Counted from the stretch's first letter, positions 1 to 14,200 are shown. The stretch: 64,000 nucleotides of DNA from Trichobilharzia regenti (GCA_944472135.2 OX235265.1:94334984-94398983), one strand, 5' to 3'. Notes: generated by a model from the letters alone, not told the origin. A program made the numbers and translations.

Positions 1-24
1 GGAAGCTATTTTTACAGATACGAT

Positions 25-437
25 CAGTTATGTTATAAGCTACAATCGTGAAGTTGTATTACAAATTGATACTTTTCCATTGGTATAAGAGTATATTCCA
101 CAAATGTAATCCACAAATGTAATCCAGGTTGCGTCGTGGAGAAAGTTAATTCGTTATTAACCAGGCAACTGAAAGATACGGGACCAATAATGTTTGCAGA
201 TCATTTGTCATTGTAAATGGTCAAATATCCACATTATTCATTCTCATTCAAAAAGTCAAATGGAAGCTGAAATGGTGAGAGAAAAAAGAAGACAAACAAC
301 AGCAACGCAAAAGAAAGCAACGGGAGTCCTTAAGGAGTGATTAATAAATATACACATATATATTCTCTTTAGTAACTGTGGTTATTTTGGTACACAAACT
401 AACTAGTCCCGTTATGCTAACTTTTATATTATGTGTG
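25..437. other. AT-rich stretch with no recognised gene
   Basis: No long open frame and no recognisable protein similarity in either strand. It ends where the CR1-like 3' end begins at about 438. Confidence 0.5.
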
Positions 438-873
438 AACTAATATTACTGTCCTGTGTAGAAATGTTAATCATCTAGTTCCAATAATATTAAAATTTAT
501 AATTGTAGTTTGCTGTAACTACACGTTTAAACAACTTAAAATATCTATGTAGGGTGAAAAAGAGGGTGTAAGAGTTAGACGTATAAGTGCATTGTCATCT
601 TTGAGCAGTCTGGTGACTGAGGAGATGAACACTGGAAGCGTGTTTGCATCGCGCACATTAGCTGGTAGTTTATTCCAAATGACTGAAAACTTATTTAAGA
701 AGAAGTTGTACCGCACGTAAGTCTGACAGTGCTCTATAGCAGCTAGGTTGTGATGATTTCTAAGATTGTAACTGACGACAGCGGTAGGTTTAGTTAATGG
801 CTCGGAGGAATGCAAGAGAAGATTAGTTAGCTTGTAGTAAAAGGTAAGGTTTAGCTTAAGGCGTCTTTTCCAG
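438..873 (-). pseudogene. CR1-like LINE ORF2, 3'-terminal fragment
   Basis: On the minus strand this encodes the last ~110 residues of a CR1-like ORF2, including KLNLTFYYKLTNLLLHSSEP and NKFSVIWNKLPANVRDANTL, ending at a stop near 519, then a short 3' UTR to about 438. It is closely similar to the end of the longer CR1 copy at 22,187-22,612, and both copies begin at the same 3' terminus (ACTAATATTACTG). The open frame extends to 932, but its first ~20 residues come from the adjoining 28S rRNA fragment and are not LINE protein. It is a 5'-truncated copy that cannot be functional. Confidence 0.8.
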
Positions 874-1251
874 TAAGTAAGCTTTTGCCCTTTTACTCTA
901 CGCCAGGTTTCTGTCCTGACTGAGCTCACCATAGGACACCTGCGTTACCATTTGACAGATGTACCGCCCCAGTCAAACTCCCCGCCTGACATGGTCTTCA
1001 GAACGGGTCGCACATCACATCAAGACTCAAACACCGCAATCTGCACCACGATTCATCTGACATGACCATGACACCGACACACGCAGCGATAGACCACGCA
1101 TGCCAGCATGTGCTTCACATCAAAATACCATTTCGTTCCCGTTTCACTGAATAAGTAAAGAAACAATGACAGCAGTGGTATTTCACTGACGCCAGGCACC
1201 GAAGCACCCAGCTCCCACCTATTCTACATCCATCATGTTTCCTCACAAAGT

Positions 1252-1292
<41 letters not shown>

Positions 1293-1311
1293 ATTCTGCC
1301 AAGCCCGTTTC
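874..1311 (-). rRNA. 28S rRNA fragment, dispersed partial copy
   Basis: Read on the minus strand, this matches the conserved 3' half of eukaryotic large-subunit rRNA. It has the block around GAAGACCCTGTTGAGCTTGA (about 1260-1285), a variable expansion, then GGCGGGGAGTTTGACTGGGG and GGTAACGCAGGTGTCCTA (about 930-990), then AGGACAGAAACC and AAAAGGGCAAAAGCTT (880-915). Small differences from the universal core suggest a relic and not part of a working array. It joins directly to the CR1 3' fragment at 873/874, in the same orientation, and to Penelope-like sequence at 1311/1312. No 18S, 5.8S or spacer sequence is nearby. Confidence 0.9.
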
Positions 1312-1497
1312 CATAAAATTGACGTTGGTACGTTTTTAAACCTATCTGTAAAACGTGTTTGGATTGCATCCTAAAGTTTGTGGAAGCTCAAGTGTGATTA
1401 GGAGGTTTAAACCACCTTCGTGAGTTCCAAAACTATTCGTCATCACACGAAACCTTCTTTGTTAAACTTCGTTTTGGTATCAGTCAGGATAGGTGTA
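1312..1497 (+). pseudogene. Penelope-like element, GIY-YIG region fragment
   Basis: Third copy, direct to arm 2 of the inverted repeat (57,527-57,712), of a sequence whose pieces read as [22 protein letters not shown] and IRRFKPPS in shifted frames. These resemble the C-terminal end of Penelope-like endonucleases, where a TGH motif is followed by an EA helix and a KPP motif. Stops and frameshifts make it non-coding. Its left end is cut exactly at the 28S fragment. Confidence 0.55.
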
Positions 1498-1590
1498 CTA
1501 ATGTATCGTATCTGTAAAAATAGCTTCCTTATTACCCAATTTGGATATAAATCAAATCAAAAATGAGATTCGGATTTGTACACACCCAGG

Positions 1591-1855
1591 TTATATTGAG
1601 GAATTACTTCAAGCTTTATTTTTTCCCAAGTATTTTTAATCCATCCAAAACTTACTTGGGTTTTTTTGTTAATGCGAAGAAAATATTCCTATATTTCATG
1701 ATGTGCTCCATTGAATGACTTGTTATATTGTGGAATAACTTCAAGCTTTATTTTTTCCCAAGTATTTTTAATCCATCCAAAACTTACTTGGGTTTTTTTG
1801 TTAATGCGAAGTCAATATTCCTATATTTCATGATGTGCTCCATTGAATGACTGGT
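1591..1855. repeat. Two tandem copies of a 132-bp repeat
   Basis: Sequences starting at 1591 and 1723 are near-identical over 132 bp. Each holds CTTCAAGCTTTATTTTTTCC and, near the end, GTTAATGCGAAG. In reverse complement they resemble the part of the 1,731-bp satellite around 2,700-2,790 (CTTCGCACTAACAAA ... AAAGCTTGAAG), so they are an older, oppositely oriented relative of that unit. Confidence 0.75.
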
Positions 1856-1863
1856 TATCATAT

Positions 1864-2174
1864 TGTTCCCACAGACCTAAAAAAATGGCATGCATTTTCA
1901 TGTAAATTTATATGTTTATATGAGAATATACATTATTATAATTATTATTAAAACAAAAACGCCAGCAACCATGTAACTTAACCATAAACCGAATTTATGA
2001 AATTTAATTAATGCTTATCCATGCCTGTATATTTGGTGTGTCCTACACAAGTAGGAAAAAATGTGTACTTTATTAAAACATTATTATTAATTACGATTGC
2101 TAATCGTATATGTAATTTATCATATTGATGATGCCTGTAAACTGGCGTCTCTCATGTACAAAATGAGAATATAC

Positions 2175-2205
<31 letters not shown>
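1864..2205 (+). repeat. Dispersed repeat ends with (ATT)n tail
   Basis: AT-rich DNA with a short module ending GATGCCTGTAAACTGGCGTC, then TCTCATGTACAAAATGAGAA, then (ATT)n at about 2174-2204. The same module, reversed, closes the window (63,915-64,000) and recurs in each 3.6-kb segment (for example 34,830-34,870). The trinucleotide tail suggests the 3' end of a LINE or SINE. Confidence 0.5.
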
Positions 2206-2206
<1 letters not shown>

Positions 2207-5200
2207 TGTATCTCTTATGTATGACGTCAGCACCTGTACAGAAATGCTAATTACCTTCCCAACTAGCGCAATCGTTTATGATTCCCGCGTGAAATTGACA
2301 CGTATTTTTTTCAATCACAGTTTAGATTTGACGCTATATCTACTTCCTTATTTGTACACTTCATTTTAAATGTTTCTCTCACATTTACCAGTATTCAACT
2401 TATTTCTAAACTAACAAATCATATTATATATTCTATAAGTTTTCATAAGTGTACATATGTTCATGCCTGTAAAAATGGCTGGTTTCTGTTACAGAAATAA
2501 AGTTATTATTATTATTATTATTATTCCTGTTTATGCAGGAACATACCAATTGTACAGGCATGGATAAGTTATTATATAAATTACACATAATTTGATGTAT
2601 GATGAATTTACAGTTTGGTTGTTCTTTCTGACATTAGAGTCAGTCGGAACAGTCTGCTATAAAGTCTGTTTGTGTAGCACATAAAGAAATATAGAAATAT
2701 TGTCTTCGCACTAACAAAAATCCCAGACGTCAGATGAATGTAACACAAATATCTGGGGAAAATAAAGCTTGAAGTCAATTCTCCTATATAACTTTGTTGT
2801 GAACAGCACCCTTGGCTTAAAGTTTATTGATGTATTATGTTGAGGTCAGTGATATATTTATTCCATTTTTCAGCAGTCTTATCGTAGTTTTATAACAGGA
2901 AGGAAATTTGATCGTGGATTCGAAAACTAGATAAGGTTATGTTAAGTTGTTTTACTGCATCAAATGGTGCTGTAAGTCCTACAGTTCTTCAAGGGTAGTT
3001 CGTCAAGCCAGAATCCACAACATTTGATGTGCTGATTGCACATGTGTTTGTGTTAAATACTTGTGTGAGTTCCAATTACTGTGATTGTTGGTTAATCTTG
3101 TTTGTGTCCGGACATTCCGCCAGGGCCTTGCACAAAGAAGGTGGGAGGGTGGTGACTGCTAGTCAGCGGATATGATGGTGGGGACATATGTGAACCACCC
3201 TTATCTGTGGGACAGCACTCTATTGCTAAGGCTCCTGAGTTCGGATGGCCTCTGGAAAATGAGAATAAATAAAAAAGTGAAACCTAAAAAAATAATGAAA
3301 AAAAGAAATAGAAGTTGAAAATTGCCTAGAGCCGAAGTTTAAATGCAAACTCCCGAATGAAAGTAAATGGTGTGAGTCCGCTACTTCAGAAGGACACCGA
3401 GCTGTATACTTCAGAAAAACATATATTACTAGGCCCTCGCTTTTCTTTTACATAGCTCACGCACTCTGACTTTTGTGTTTAACTCCTTTTAAACCTCGTA
3501 AGTAGGTGAAATTATCACCTGTCTTTCACTTTAAACTAATTGTTCGCAGAAAAGACTGTAAAATATCGGGAAAATAATATTTCTTGAAAAAAACAATAAA
3601 AAATGATGAACCCCATGCCTGTTATATATTTTGAATTATTAACACCTTTTATATACTTCTGCACCCGTCTACCGGTTTTCTTGTGTCTTCTTTTCCTTTC
3701 AAAGTTACTGCTTTCAACGAAGGTACTGATACAGCGCTGCAATTCTCTACTCATTCGTGATATTGCTAGCTCATCTGGTGAATAACAGGATCATCGGTAT
3801 TATAAAATCTGCTGACAAGTTCAAAGTGGGTCTCACAAACAACTGGAAATGTCACAAATATGATGTACTTACAGGTGAATTTAAAGTTTAATAGACTTTA
3901 AAACTCTTTCTGAATGATTTACTGATAATTATTGTTTATTCTGTATCTCTTATGTATGACGTCAGCACCTGTACAGAAATGCTACTTACCTTCCCAACTA
4001 ACGCAATCGTCTATGATTCCCGCGTGAAATTGACACGTATTTTTTTCAATCACAGTTTAGATTTGACGCTATATCTATTTCCTTATTTGTACACTTCATT
4101 TTAAATGTTTCTCTCACATTTACCAGTATTCAACTTATTTCTAAACTAACAAATCATATTATACATTCTATAAGTTTTCATAAGTGTACATATGTTCATG
4201 CCTGTAAAAATGGCTGGTTTCTGTTACAGAAATAAAGTTATTATTATTATTATTATTCCTGTTTATGCAGGAACATACCAATTGTACAGGCATGGATAAG
4301 TTATTATATAAATTACACATAATTTGATGTATGATGAATTCACAGTTTGGTTGTTCTTTCTGACATTAGAGTCAGTCGGAACAGTCTGCTATAAAGTCTG
4401 TTTGTGTAGCACATAAAGAAATATAGAAATATTGTCTTCGCACTAACAAAAATCCCAGACGTCAGATGAATGTAACACAAATATCTGGGGAAAATAAAGC
4501 TTGAAGTCAATTCTCCTATATAACTTTGTTGTGAACAGCACCCTTGGCTTAAAGTTTATTGATGTATTATGTTGAGGTCAGTGATATATTTATTCCATTT
4601 TTCAGCAGTCTTATCGTAGTTTTATAACAGGAAGGAAATTTGATCGTGGATTCGAAAACTAGATAAGGTTATGTTAAGTTGTTTTACTGCATCAAATGGT
4701 GCTGTAAGTCCTACAGTTCTTCAAGGGTAGTTCGTCAAGCCAGAATCCACAACATTTGATGTGCTGATTGCACATGTGTTTGTGTTAAATACTTGTGTGA
4801 GTTCCAATTACTGTGATTGTCGGTTAATCTTGTTTGTGTCCGGACATTCCGCCAGGGCCTTGCACAAAGAAGGTGGGAGGGTGGTGACTGCTAGTCAGCG
4901 GATATGATGGTGGGGACATATGTGAACCACCCTTATCTGTGGGACAGCACTCTATTGCTAAGGCTCCTGAGTTCGGATGGCCTCTGGAAAATGAGAATAA
5001 ATAAAAAAGTGAAACCTAAAAAATAATGAAAAAAAGAAATAGAAGTTGAAAATTGCCTAGAGCCGAAGTTTAAATGCAAACTCCCGAATGAAAGTAAATG
5101 GTGTGAGTCCGCTACTTCAGAAGGACACCGAGCTGTATACTTCAGAAAAACATATATTACTAGGCCCTCGCTTTTCTTTTACATAGCTCACGCACTCTGA

Positions 5201-8200
5201 CTTTTGTGTTTAACTCCTTTTAAACCTCGTAAGTAGGTGAAATTATCACCTGTCTTTCACTTTAAACTAATTGTTCGCAGAAAAGACTGTAAAATATCGG
5301 GAAAATAATATTTCTTGAAAAAAACAATAAAAAATGATGAACCCCATGCCTGTTATATATTTTGAATTATTAACACCTTTTATATACTTCTGCACCCGTC
5401 TACCGGTTTTCTTGTGTCTTCTTTTCCTTTCAAAGTTACTGCTTTCAACGAAGGTACTGATACAGCGCTGCAATTCTCTACTCATTCGTGATATTGCTAG
5501 CTCATCTGGTGAATAACGGGATCATCGGTATTATAAAATCTGCTGACAAGTTCAAAGTGGGTCTCACAAACAACTGGAAATGTCACAAATATGATGTACT
5601 TACAGGTGAATTTAAAGCTTAATAGACTTTAAAACTCTTTCTGAATGATTTACTGATAATTATTGTTTATTCTATATCTCTTATGTATGACGTCAGCACC
5701 TGTACAGAAATGCTACTTACCTTCCCAACTAACGCAATCGTTTATGATTCCCGCGTGAAATTGACACGTATTTTTTTCAATCACAGTTTAGATTTGACGC
5801 TATATCTATTTCCTTATTTGTACACTTCATTTTAAATGTTTCTCTCACATTTACCAGTATTCAACTTATTTCTAAACTAACAAATCATATTATACATTCT
5901 ATAAGTTTTCATAAGTGTACATATGTTCATGCCTGTAAAAATGGCTGGTTTCTGTTACAGAAATAAAGTTATTATTATTATTATTATTCCTGTTTATGCA
6001 GGAACATACCAATTGTACAGGCATGGATAAGTTATTATATAAATTACACATAATTTGATGTATGATGAATTCACAGTTTGGTTGTTCTTTCTGACATTAG
6101 AGTCAGTCGGAACAGTCTGCTATAAAGTCTGTTTGTGTAGCACATAAAGAAATATAGAAATATTGTCTTCGCACTAACAAAATACCCAGACATCAGATGA
6201 ATGTAACACAAATATCTGGGGAAAATAAAGCTTGAAGTCAATTCTCCTATATAACTTTGTTGTGAACAGCACCCTTGGCTTAAAGTTTATTGATGTATTA
6301 TGTTGAGGTCAGTGATATATTTATTCCATTTTTCAGCAGTCTTATCGTAGTTTTATAACAGGAAGGAAATTTGATCGTGGATTCGAAAACTAGATAAGGT
6401 TATGTTAAGTTGTTTTACTGCATCAAATGGTGCTGTAAGTCCTACAGTTCTTCAAGGGTAGTTCGTCAAGCCAGAATCCACAACATTTGATGTGCTGATT
6501 GCACATGTGTTTGTGTTAAATACTTGTGTGAGTTCCAATTACTGTGATTGTTGGTTAATCTTGTTTGTGTCCGGACATTCCGCCAGGGCCTTGCACAAAG
6601 AAGGTGGGAGGGTGGTGACTGCTAGTCAGCGGATATGATGGTGGGGACATATGTGAACCACCCTTATCTGTGGGACAGCACTCTATTGCTAAGGCTCCTG
6701 AGTTCGGATGGCTTCTGCAAAATGAGAATAAATAAAAAAGTGAAACCTAAAAAATAATGAAAAAAAGAAATAGAAGTTGAAAATTGCCTAGAGCCGAAGT
6801 TTAAATGCAAACTCCCGAATGAAAGTAAATGGTGTGAGTCCGCTACTTCAGAAGGACACCGAGCTGTATACTTCAGAAAAACATATATTACTAGGCCCTC
6901 GCTTTTCTTTTACATAGCTCACGCACTCTGACTTTTGTGTTTAACTCCTTTTAAACCTCGTAAGTAGGTGAAATTATCACCTGTCTTTCACTTTAAACTA
7001 ATTGTTCGCAGAAAAGACTGTAAAATATCGGGAAAATAATATTTCTTGAAAAAAACAATAAAAAATGATGAACCCCATGCCTGTTATATATTTTGAATTA
7101 TTAACACCTTTTATATACTTCTGCACCCGTCTACCGGTTTTCTTGTGTCTTCTTTTCCTTTCAAAGTTACTGCTTTCAACGAAGGTACTGATACAGCGCT
7201 GCAATTCTCTACTCATTCGTGAAATTGCTAGCTCATCTGGTGAATAACGGGATCATCGGTATTATAAAATCTGCTGACAAGTTCAAAGTGGGTCTCACAA
7301 ACAACTGGAAATGTCACAAATATGATGTACTTACAGGTGAATTTAAAGCTTAATAGACTTTAAAACTCTTTCTGAATGATTTACTGATAATTATTGTTTA
7401 TTCTGTATCTCTTATGTATGACGTCAGCACCTGTACAGAAATGCTACTTACCTTCCCAACTAACGCAATCGTTTATGATTCCCGCGTGAAATTGACACGT
7501 ATTTTTTTCAATCACAGTTTAGATTTGACGCTATATCTATTTCCTTATTTGTACACTTCATTTTAAATGTTTCTCTCACATTTACCAGTATTCAACTTAT
7601 TTCTAAACTAACAAATCATATTATATATTCTATAAGTTTTCATAAGTGTACATATGTTCATGCCTGTAAAAATGGCTGGTTTCTGTTACAGAAATAAAGT
7701 TATTATTATTATTATTATTCCTGTTTATGCAGGAACATACCAATTGTACAGGCATGGATAAGTTATTATATAAATTACACATAATTTGATGTATGATGAA
7801 TTCACAGTTTGGTTGTTCTTTCTGACATTAGAGTCAGTCGGAACAGTCTGCTATAAAGTCTGTTTGTGTAGCACATAAAGAAATATAGAAATATTGTCTT
7901 CGCACTAACAAAATACCCAGACATCAGATGAATGTAACACAAATATCTGGGGAAAATAAAGCTTGAAGTCAATTCTCCTATATAACTTTGTTGTGAACAG
8001 CACCCTTGGCTTAAAGTTTATTGATGTATTATGTTGAGATCAGTGATATATTTATTCCATTTTTCAGCAGTCTTATCGTAGTTTTATAACAGGAAGGAAA
8101 TTTGATCGTGGATTCGAAAACTAGATAAGGTTATGTTAAGTTGTTTTACTGCATCAAATGGTGCTGTAAGTCCTACAGTTCTTCAAGGGTAGTTCGTCAA

Positions 8201-11200
8201 GCCAGAATCCACAACATTTGATGTGCTGATTGCACATGTGTTTGTGTTAAATACTTGTGTGAGTTCCAATTACTGTGATTGTTGGTTAATCTTGTTTGTG
8301 TCCGGACATTCCGCCAGGGCCTTGCACAAAGAAGGTGGGAGGGTGGTGACTGCTAGTCAGCGGATATGATGGTGGGGACATATGTGAACCACCCTTATCT
8401 GTGGGACAGCACTCTATTGCTAAGGCTCCTGAGTTCGGATGGCTTCTGCAAAATGAGAATAAATAAAAAAGTGAAACCTAAAAAATAATGAAAAAAAGAA
8501 ATAGAAGTTGAAAATTGCCTAGAGCCGAAGTTTAAATGCAAACTCCCGAATGAAAGTAAATGGTGTGAGTCCGCTACTTCAGAAGGACACCGAGCTGTAT
8601 ACTTCAGAAAAACATATATTACTAGGCCCTCGCTTTTCTTTTACATAGCTCACGCACTCTGACTTTTGTGTTTAACTCCTTTTAAACCTCGTAAGTAGGT
8701 GAAATTATCACCTGTCTTTCACTTTAAACTAATTGTTCGCAGAAAAGACTGTAAAATATCGGGAAAATAATATTTCTTGAAAAAAACAATAAAAAATGAT
8801 GAACCCCATGCCTGTTATATATTTTGAATTATTAACACCTTTTATATACTTCTGCACCCGTCTACCGGTTTTCTTGTGTCTTCTTTTCCTTTCAAAGTTA
8901 CTGCTTTCAACGAAGGTACTGATACAGCGCTGCAATTCTCTACTCATTCGTGAAATTGCTAGCTCATCTGGTGAATAACGGGATCATCGGTATTATAAAA
9001 TCTGCTGACAAGTTCAAAGTGGGTCTCACAAACAACTGGAAATGTCACAAATATGATGTACTTACAGGTGAATTTAAAGCTTAATAGACTTTAAAACTCT
9101 TTCTGAATGATTTACTGATAATTATTGTTTATTCTGTATCTCTTATGTATGACGTCAGCACCTGTACAGAAATGCTACTTACCTTCCCAACTAACGCAAT
9201 CGTTTATGATTCCCGCGTGAAATTGACACGTATTTTTTTCAATCACAGTTTAGATTTGACGCTATATCTATTTCCTTATTTGTACACTTCATTTTAAATG
9301 TTTCTCTCACATTTACCAGTATTCAACTTATTTCTAAACTAACAAATCATATTATATATTCTATAAGTTTTCATAAGTGTACATATGTTCATGCCTGTAA
9401 AAATGGCTGGTTTCTGTTACAGAAATAAAGTTATTATTATTATTATTATTCCTGTTTATGCAGGAACATACCAATTGTACAGGCATGGATAAGTTATTAT
9501 ATAAATTACACATAATTTGATGTATGATGAATTCACAGTTTGGTTGTTCTTTCTGACATTAGAGTCAGTCGGAACAGTCTGCTATAAAGTCTGTTTGTGT
9601 AGCACATAAAGAAATATAGAAATATTGTCTTCGCACTAACAAAACACCCAGACATCAGATGAATGTAACACAAATATCTGGGGAAAATAAAGCTTGAAGT
9701 CAATTCTCCTATATAACTTTGTTGTGAACAGCACCCTTGGCTTAAAGTTTATTGATGTATTATGTTGAGATCAGTGATATATTTATTCCATTTTTCAGCA
9801 GTCTTATCGTAGTTTTATAACAGGAAGGAAATTTGATCGTGGATTCGAAAACTAGATAAGGTTATGTTAAGTTGTTTTACTGCATCAAATGGTGCTGTAA
9901 GTCCTACAGTTCTTCAAGGGTAGTTCGTCAAGCCAGAATCCACAACATTTGATGTGCTGATTGCACATGTGTTTGTGTTAAATACTTGTGTGAGTTCCAA
10001 TTACTGTGATTGTTGGTTAATCTTGTTTGTGTCCGGACATTCCGCCAGGGCCTTGCACAAAGAAGGTGGGAGGGTGGTGACTGCTAGTCAGCGGATATGA
10101 TGGTGGGGACATATGTGAACCACCCTTATCTGTGGGACAGCACTCTATTGCTAAGGCTCCTGAGTTCGGATGGCTTCTGCAAAATGAGAATAAATAAAAA
10201 AGTGAAACCTAAAAAATAATGAAAAAAAGAAATAGAAGTTGAAAATTGCCTAGAGCCGAAGTTTAAATGCAAACTCCCGAATGAAAGTAAATGGTGTGAG
10301 TCCGCTACTTCAGAAGGACACCGAGCTGTATACTTCAGAAAAACATATATTACTAGGCCCTCGCTTTTCTTTTACATAGCTCACGCACTCTGACTTTTGT
10401 GTTTAACTCCTTTTAAACCTCGTAAGTAGGTGAAATTATCACCTGTCTTTCACTTTAAACTAATTGTTCGCAGAAAAGACTGTAAAATATCAGGAAAATA
10501 ATATTTCTTGAAAAAAACAATAAAAAATGATGAACCCCATGCCTGTTATATATTTTGAATTATTAACACCTTTTATATACTTCTGCACCCGTCTACCGGT
10601 TTTCTTGTGTCTTCTTTTCCTTTCAAAGTTACTGCTTTCAACGAAGGTACTGATACAGCGCTGCAATTCTCTACTCATTCGTGATATTGCTAGCTCATCT
10701 GGTGAATAACGGGATCATCGGTATTATAAAATCTGCTGACAAGTTCAAAGTGGGTCTCACAAACAACTGGAAATGTCACAAATATGATGTACTTACAGGT
10801 GAATTTAAAGCTTAATAGACTTTAAAACTCTTTCTGAATGATTTACTGATAATTATTGTTTATTCTGTATCTCTTATGTATGACGTCAGCACCTGTACAG
10901 AAATGCTACTTACCTTCCCAACTAACGCAATCGTTTATGATTCCCGCGTGAAATTGACACGTATTTTTTTCAATCACAGTTTAGATTTGACGCTATATCT
11001 ATTTCCTTATTTGTACACTTCATTTTAAATGTTTCTCTCACATTTACCAGTATTCAACTTATTTCTAAACTAACAAATCATATTATATATTCTATAAGTT
11101 TTCATAAGTGTACATATGTTCATGCCTGTAAAAATGGCTGGTTTCTGTTACAGAAATAAAGTTATTATTATTATTATTATTCCTGTTTATGCAGGAACAT

Positions 11201-14200
11201 ACCAATTGTACAGGCATGGATAAGTTATTATATAAATTACACATAATTTGATGTATGATGAATTCACAGTTTGGTTGTTCTTTCTGACATTAGAGTCAGT
11301 CGGAACAGTCTGCTATAAAGTCTGTTTGTGTAGCACATAAAGAAATATAGAAATATTGTCTTCGCACTAACAAAATACCCAGACATCAGATGAATGTAAC
11401 ACAAATATCTGGGGAAAATAAAGCTTGAAGTCAATTCTCCTATATAACTTTGTTGTGAACAGCACCCTTGGCTTAAAGTTTATTGATGTATTATGTTGAG
11501 ATCAGTGATATATTTATTCCATTTTTCAGCAGTCTTATCGTAGTTTTATAACAGGAAGGAAATTTGATCGTGGATTCGAAAACTAGATAAGGTTATGTTA
11601 AGTTGTTTTACTGCATCAAATGGTGCTGTAAGTCCTACAGTTCTTCAAGGGTAGTTCGTCAAGCCAGAATCCACAACATTTGATGTGCTGATTGCACATA
11701 TGTTTGTGTTAAATACTTGTGTGAGTTCCAATTACTGTGATTGTTGGTTAATCTTGTTTGTGTCCGGACATTCCGCCAGGGCCTTGCACAAAGAAGGTGG
11801 GAGGGTGGTGACTGCTAGTCAGCGGATATGATGGTGGGGACATATGTGAACCACCCTTATCTGTGGGACAGCACTCTATTGCTAAGGCTCCTGAGTTCGG
11901 ATGGCTTCTGCAAAATGAGAATAAATAAAAAAGTGAAACCTAAAAAATAATGAAAAAAAGAAATAGAAGTTGAAAATTGCCTAGAGCCGAAGTTTAAATG
12001 CAAACTCCCGAATGAAAGTAAATGGTGTGAGTCCGCTACTTCAGAAGGACACCGAGCTGTATACTTCAGAAAAACATATATTACTAGGCCCTCGCTTTTC
12101 TTTTACATAGCTCACGCACTCTGACTTTTGTGTTTAACTCCTTTTAAACCTCGTAAGTAGGTGAAATTATCACCTGTCTTTCACTTTAAACTAATTGTTC
12201 GCAGAAAAGACTGTAAAATATCGGGAAAATAATATTTCTTGAAAAAAACAATAAAAAATGATGAACCCCATGCCTGTTATATATTTTGAATTATTAACAC
12301 CTTTTATATACTTCTGCACCCGTCTACCGGTTTTCTTGTGTCTTCTTTTCCTTTCAAAGTTACTGCTTTCAACGAAGGTACTGATACAGCGCTGCAATTC
12401 TCTACTCATTCGTGATATTGCTAGCTCATCTGGTGAATAACGGGATCATCGGTATTATAAAATCTGCTGACAAGTTCAAAGTGGGTCTCACAAACAACTG
12501 GAAATGTCACAAATATGATGTACTTACAGGTGAATTTAAAGCTTAATAGACTTTAAAACTCTTTCTGAATGATTTACTGATAATTATTGTTTATTCTGTA
12601 TCTCTTATGTATGACGTCAGCACCTGTACAGAAATGCTACTTACCTTCCCAACTAACGCAATCGTTTATGATTCCCGCGTGAAATTGACACGTATTTTTT
12701 TCAATCACAGTTTAGATTTGACGCTATATCTATTTCCTTATTTGTACACTTCATTTTAAATGTTTCTCTCACATTTACCAGTATTCAACTTATTTCTAAA
12801 CTAACAAATCATATTATATATTCTATAAGTTTTCATAAGTGTACATATGTTCATGCCTGTAAAAATGGCTGGTTTCTGTTACAGAAATAAAGTTATTATT
12901 ATTATTATTATTCCTGTTTATGCAGGAACATACCAATTGTACAGGCATGGATAAGTTATTATATAAATTACACATAATTTGATGTATGATGAATTCACAG
13001 TTTGGTTGTTCTTTCTGACATTAGAGTCAGTCGGAACAGTCTGCTATAAAGTCTGTTTGTGTAGCACATAAAGAAATATAGAAATATTGTCTTCGCACTA
13101 ACAAAAAACCCGGACATCAGATGAATGTAACACAAATATCTGGGGAAAATAAAGCTTGAAGTCAATTCTCCTATATAACTTTGTTGTGAACAGCACCCTT
13201 GGCTTAAAGTTTATTGATGTATTATGTTGAGATCAGTGATATATTTATTCCATTTTTCAGCAGTCTTATCGTAGTTTTATAACAGGAAGGAAATTTGATC
13301 GTGGATTCGAAAACTAGATAAGGTTATGTTAAGTTGTTTTACTGCATCAAATGGTGCTGTAAGTCCTACAGTTCTTCAAGGGTAGTTCGTCAAGCCAGAA
13401 TCCACAACATTTGATGTGCTGATTGCACATATGTTTGTGTTAAATACTTGTGTGAGTTCCAATTACTGTGATTGTTGGTTAATCTTGTTTGTGTCCGGAC
13501 ATTCCGCCAGGGCCTTGCACAAAGAAGGTGGGAGGGTGGTGACTGCTAGTCAGCGGATATGATGGTGGGGACATATGTGAACCACCCTTATCTGTGGGAC
13601 AGCACTCTATTGCTAAGGCTCCTGAGTTCGGATGGCTTCTGCAAAATGAGAATAAATAAAAAAGTGAAACCTAAAAAATAATGAAAAAAAGAAATAGAAG
13701 TTGAAAATTGCCTAGAGCCGAAGTTTAAATGCAAACTCCCGAATGAAAGTAAATGGTGTGAGTCCGCTACTTCAGAAGGACACCGAGCTGTATACTTCAG
13801 AAAAACATATATTACTAGGCCCTCGCTTTTCTTTTACATAGCTCACGCACTCTGACTTTTGTGTTTAACTCCTTTTAAACCTCGTAAGTAGGTGAAATTA
13901 TCACCTGTCTTTCACTTTAAACTAATTGTTCGCAGAAAAGACTGTAAAATATCAGGAAAATAATATTTCTTGAAAAAAACAATAAAAAATGATGAACCCC
14001 ATGCCTGTTATATATTTTGAATTATTAACACCTTTTATATACTTCTGCACCCGTCTACCGGTTTTCTTGTGTCTTCTTTTCCTTTCAAAGTTACTGCTTT
14101 CAACGAAGGTACTGATACAGCGCTGCAATTCTCTACTCATTCGTGAAATTGCTAGCTCATCTGGTGAATAACGGGATCATCGGTATTATAAAATCTGCTG

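Larger units (their letters stand above)
1..1528. repeat. 1.5-kb segment bounded by a 24-bp perfect inverted repeat
   Basis: Positions 1-24 and 1505-1528 are exact reverse complements. The left copy lies at the window edge, so the match may extend further. Related sequence, containing the word TTTTTACAGGGACGATCAGT, lies near 34,500 and at matching places in the other 3.6-kb segments. The pair is therefore more likely two oppositely oriented pieces of a dispersed repeat than the ends of a DNA transposon. No transposase lies between them; the interior is a LINE, rRNA and Penelope mosaic. Confidence 0.5.

Noticed and set aside
519..932. 137-residue minus-strand frame as one protein
   Set aside because: Its first ~20 residues are translated 28S rRNA; only the rest is LINE ORF2.
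3536..3785. Recurring 62-72-residue minus-strand and 60-residue plus-strand frames in every 1,731-bp unit, as a repeated gene
   Set aside because: They overlap each other on opposite strands, match no family, and vary in stop position between units; their repetition follows from the DNA repeat itself.
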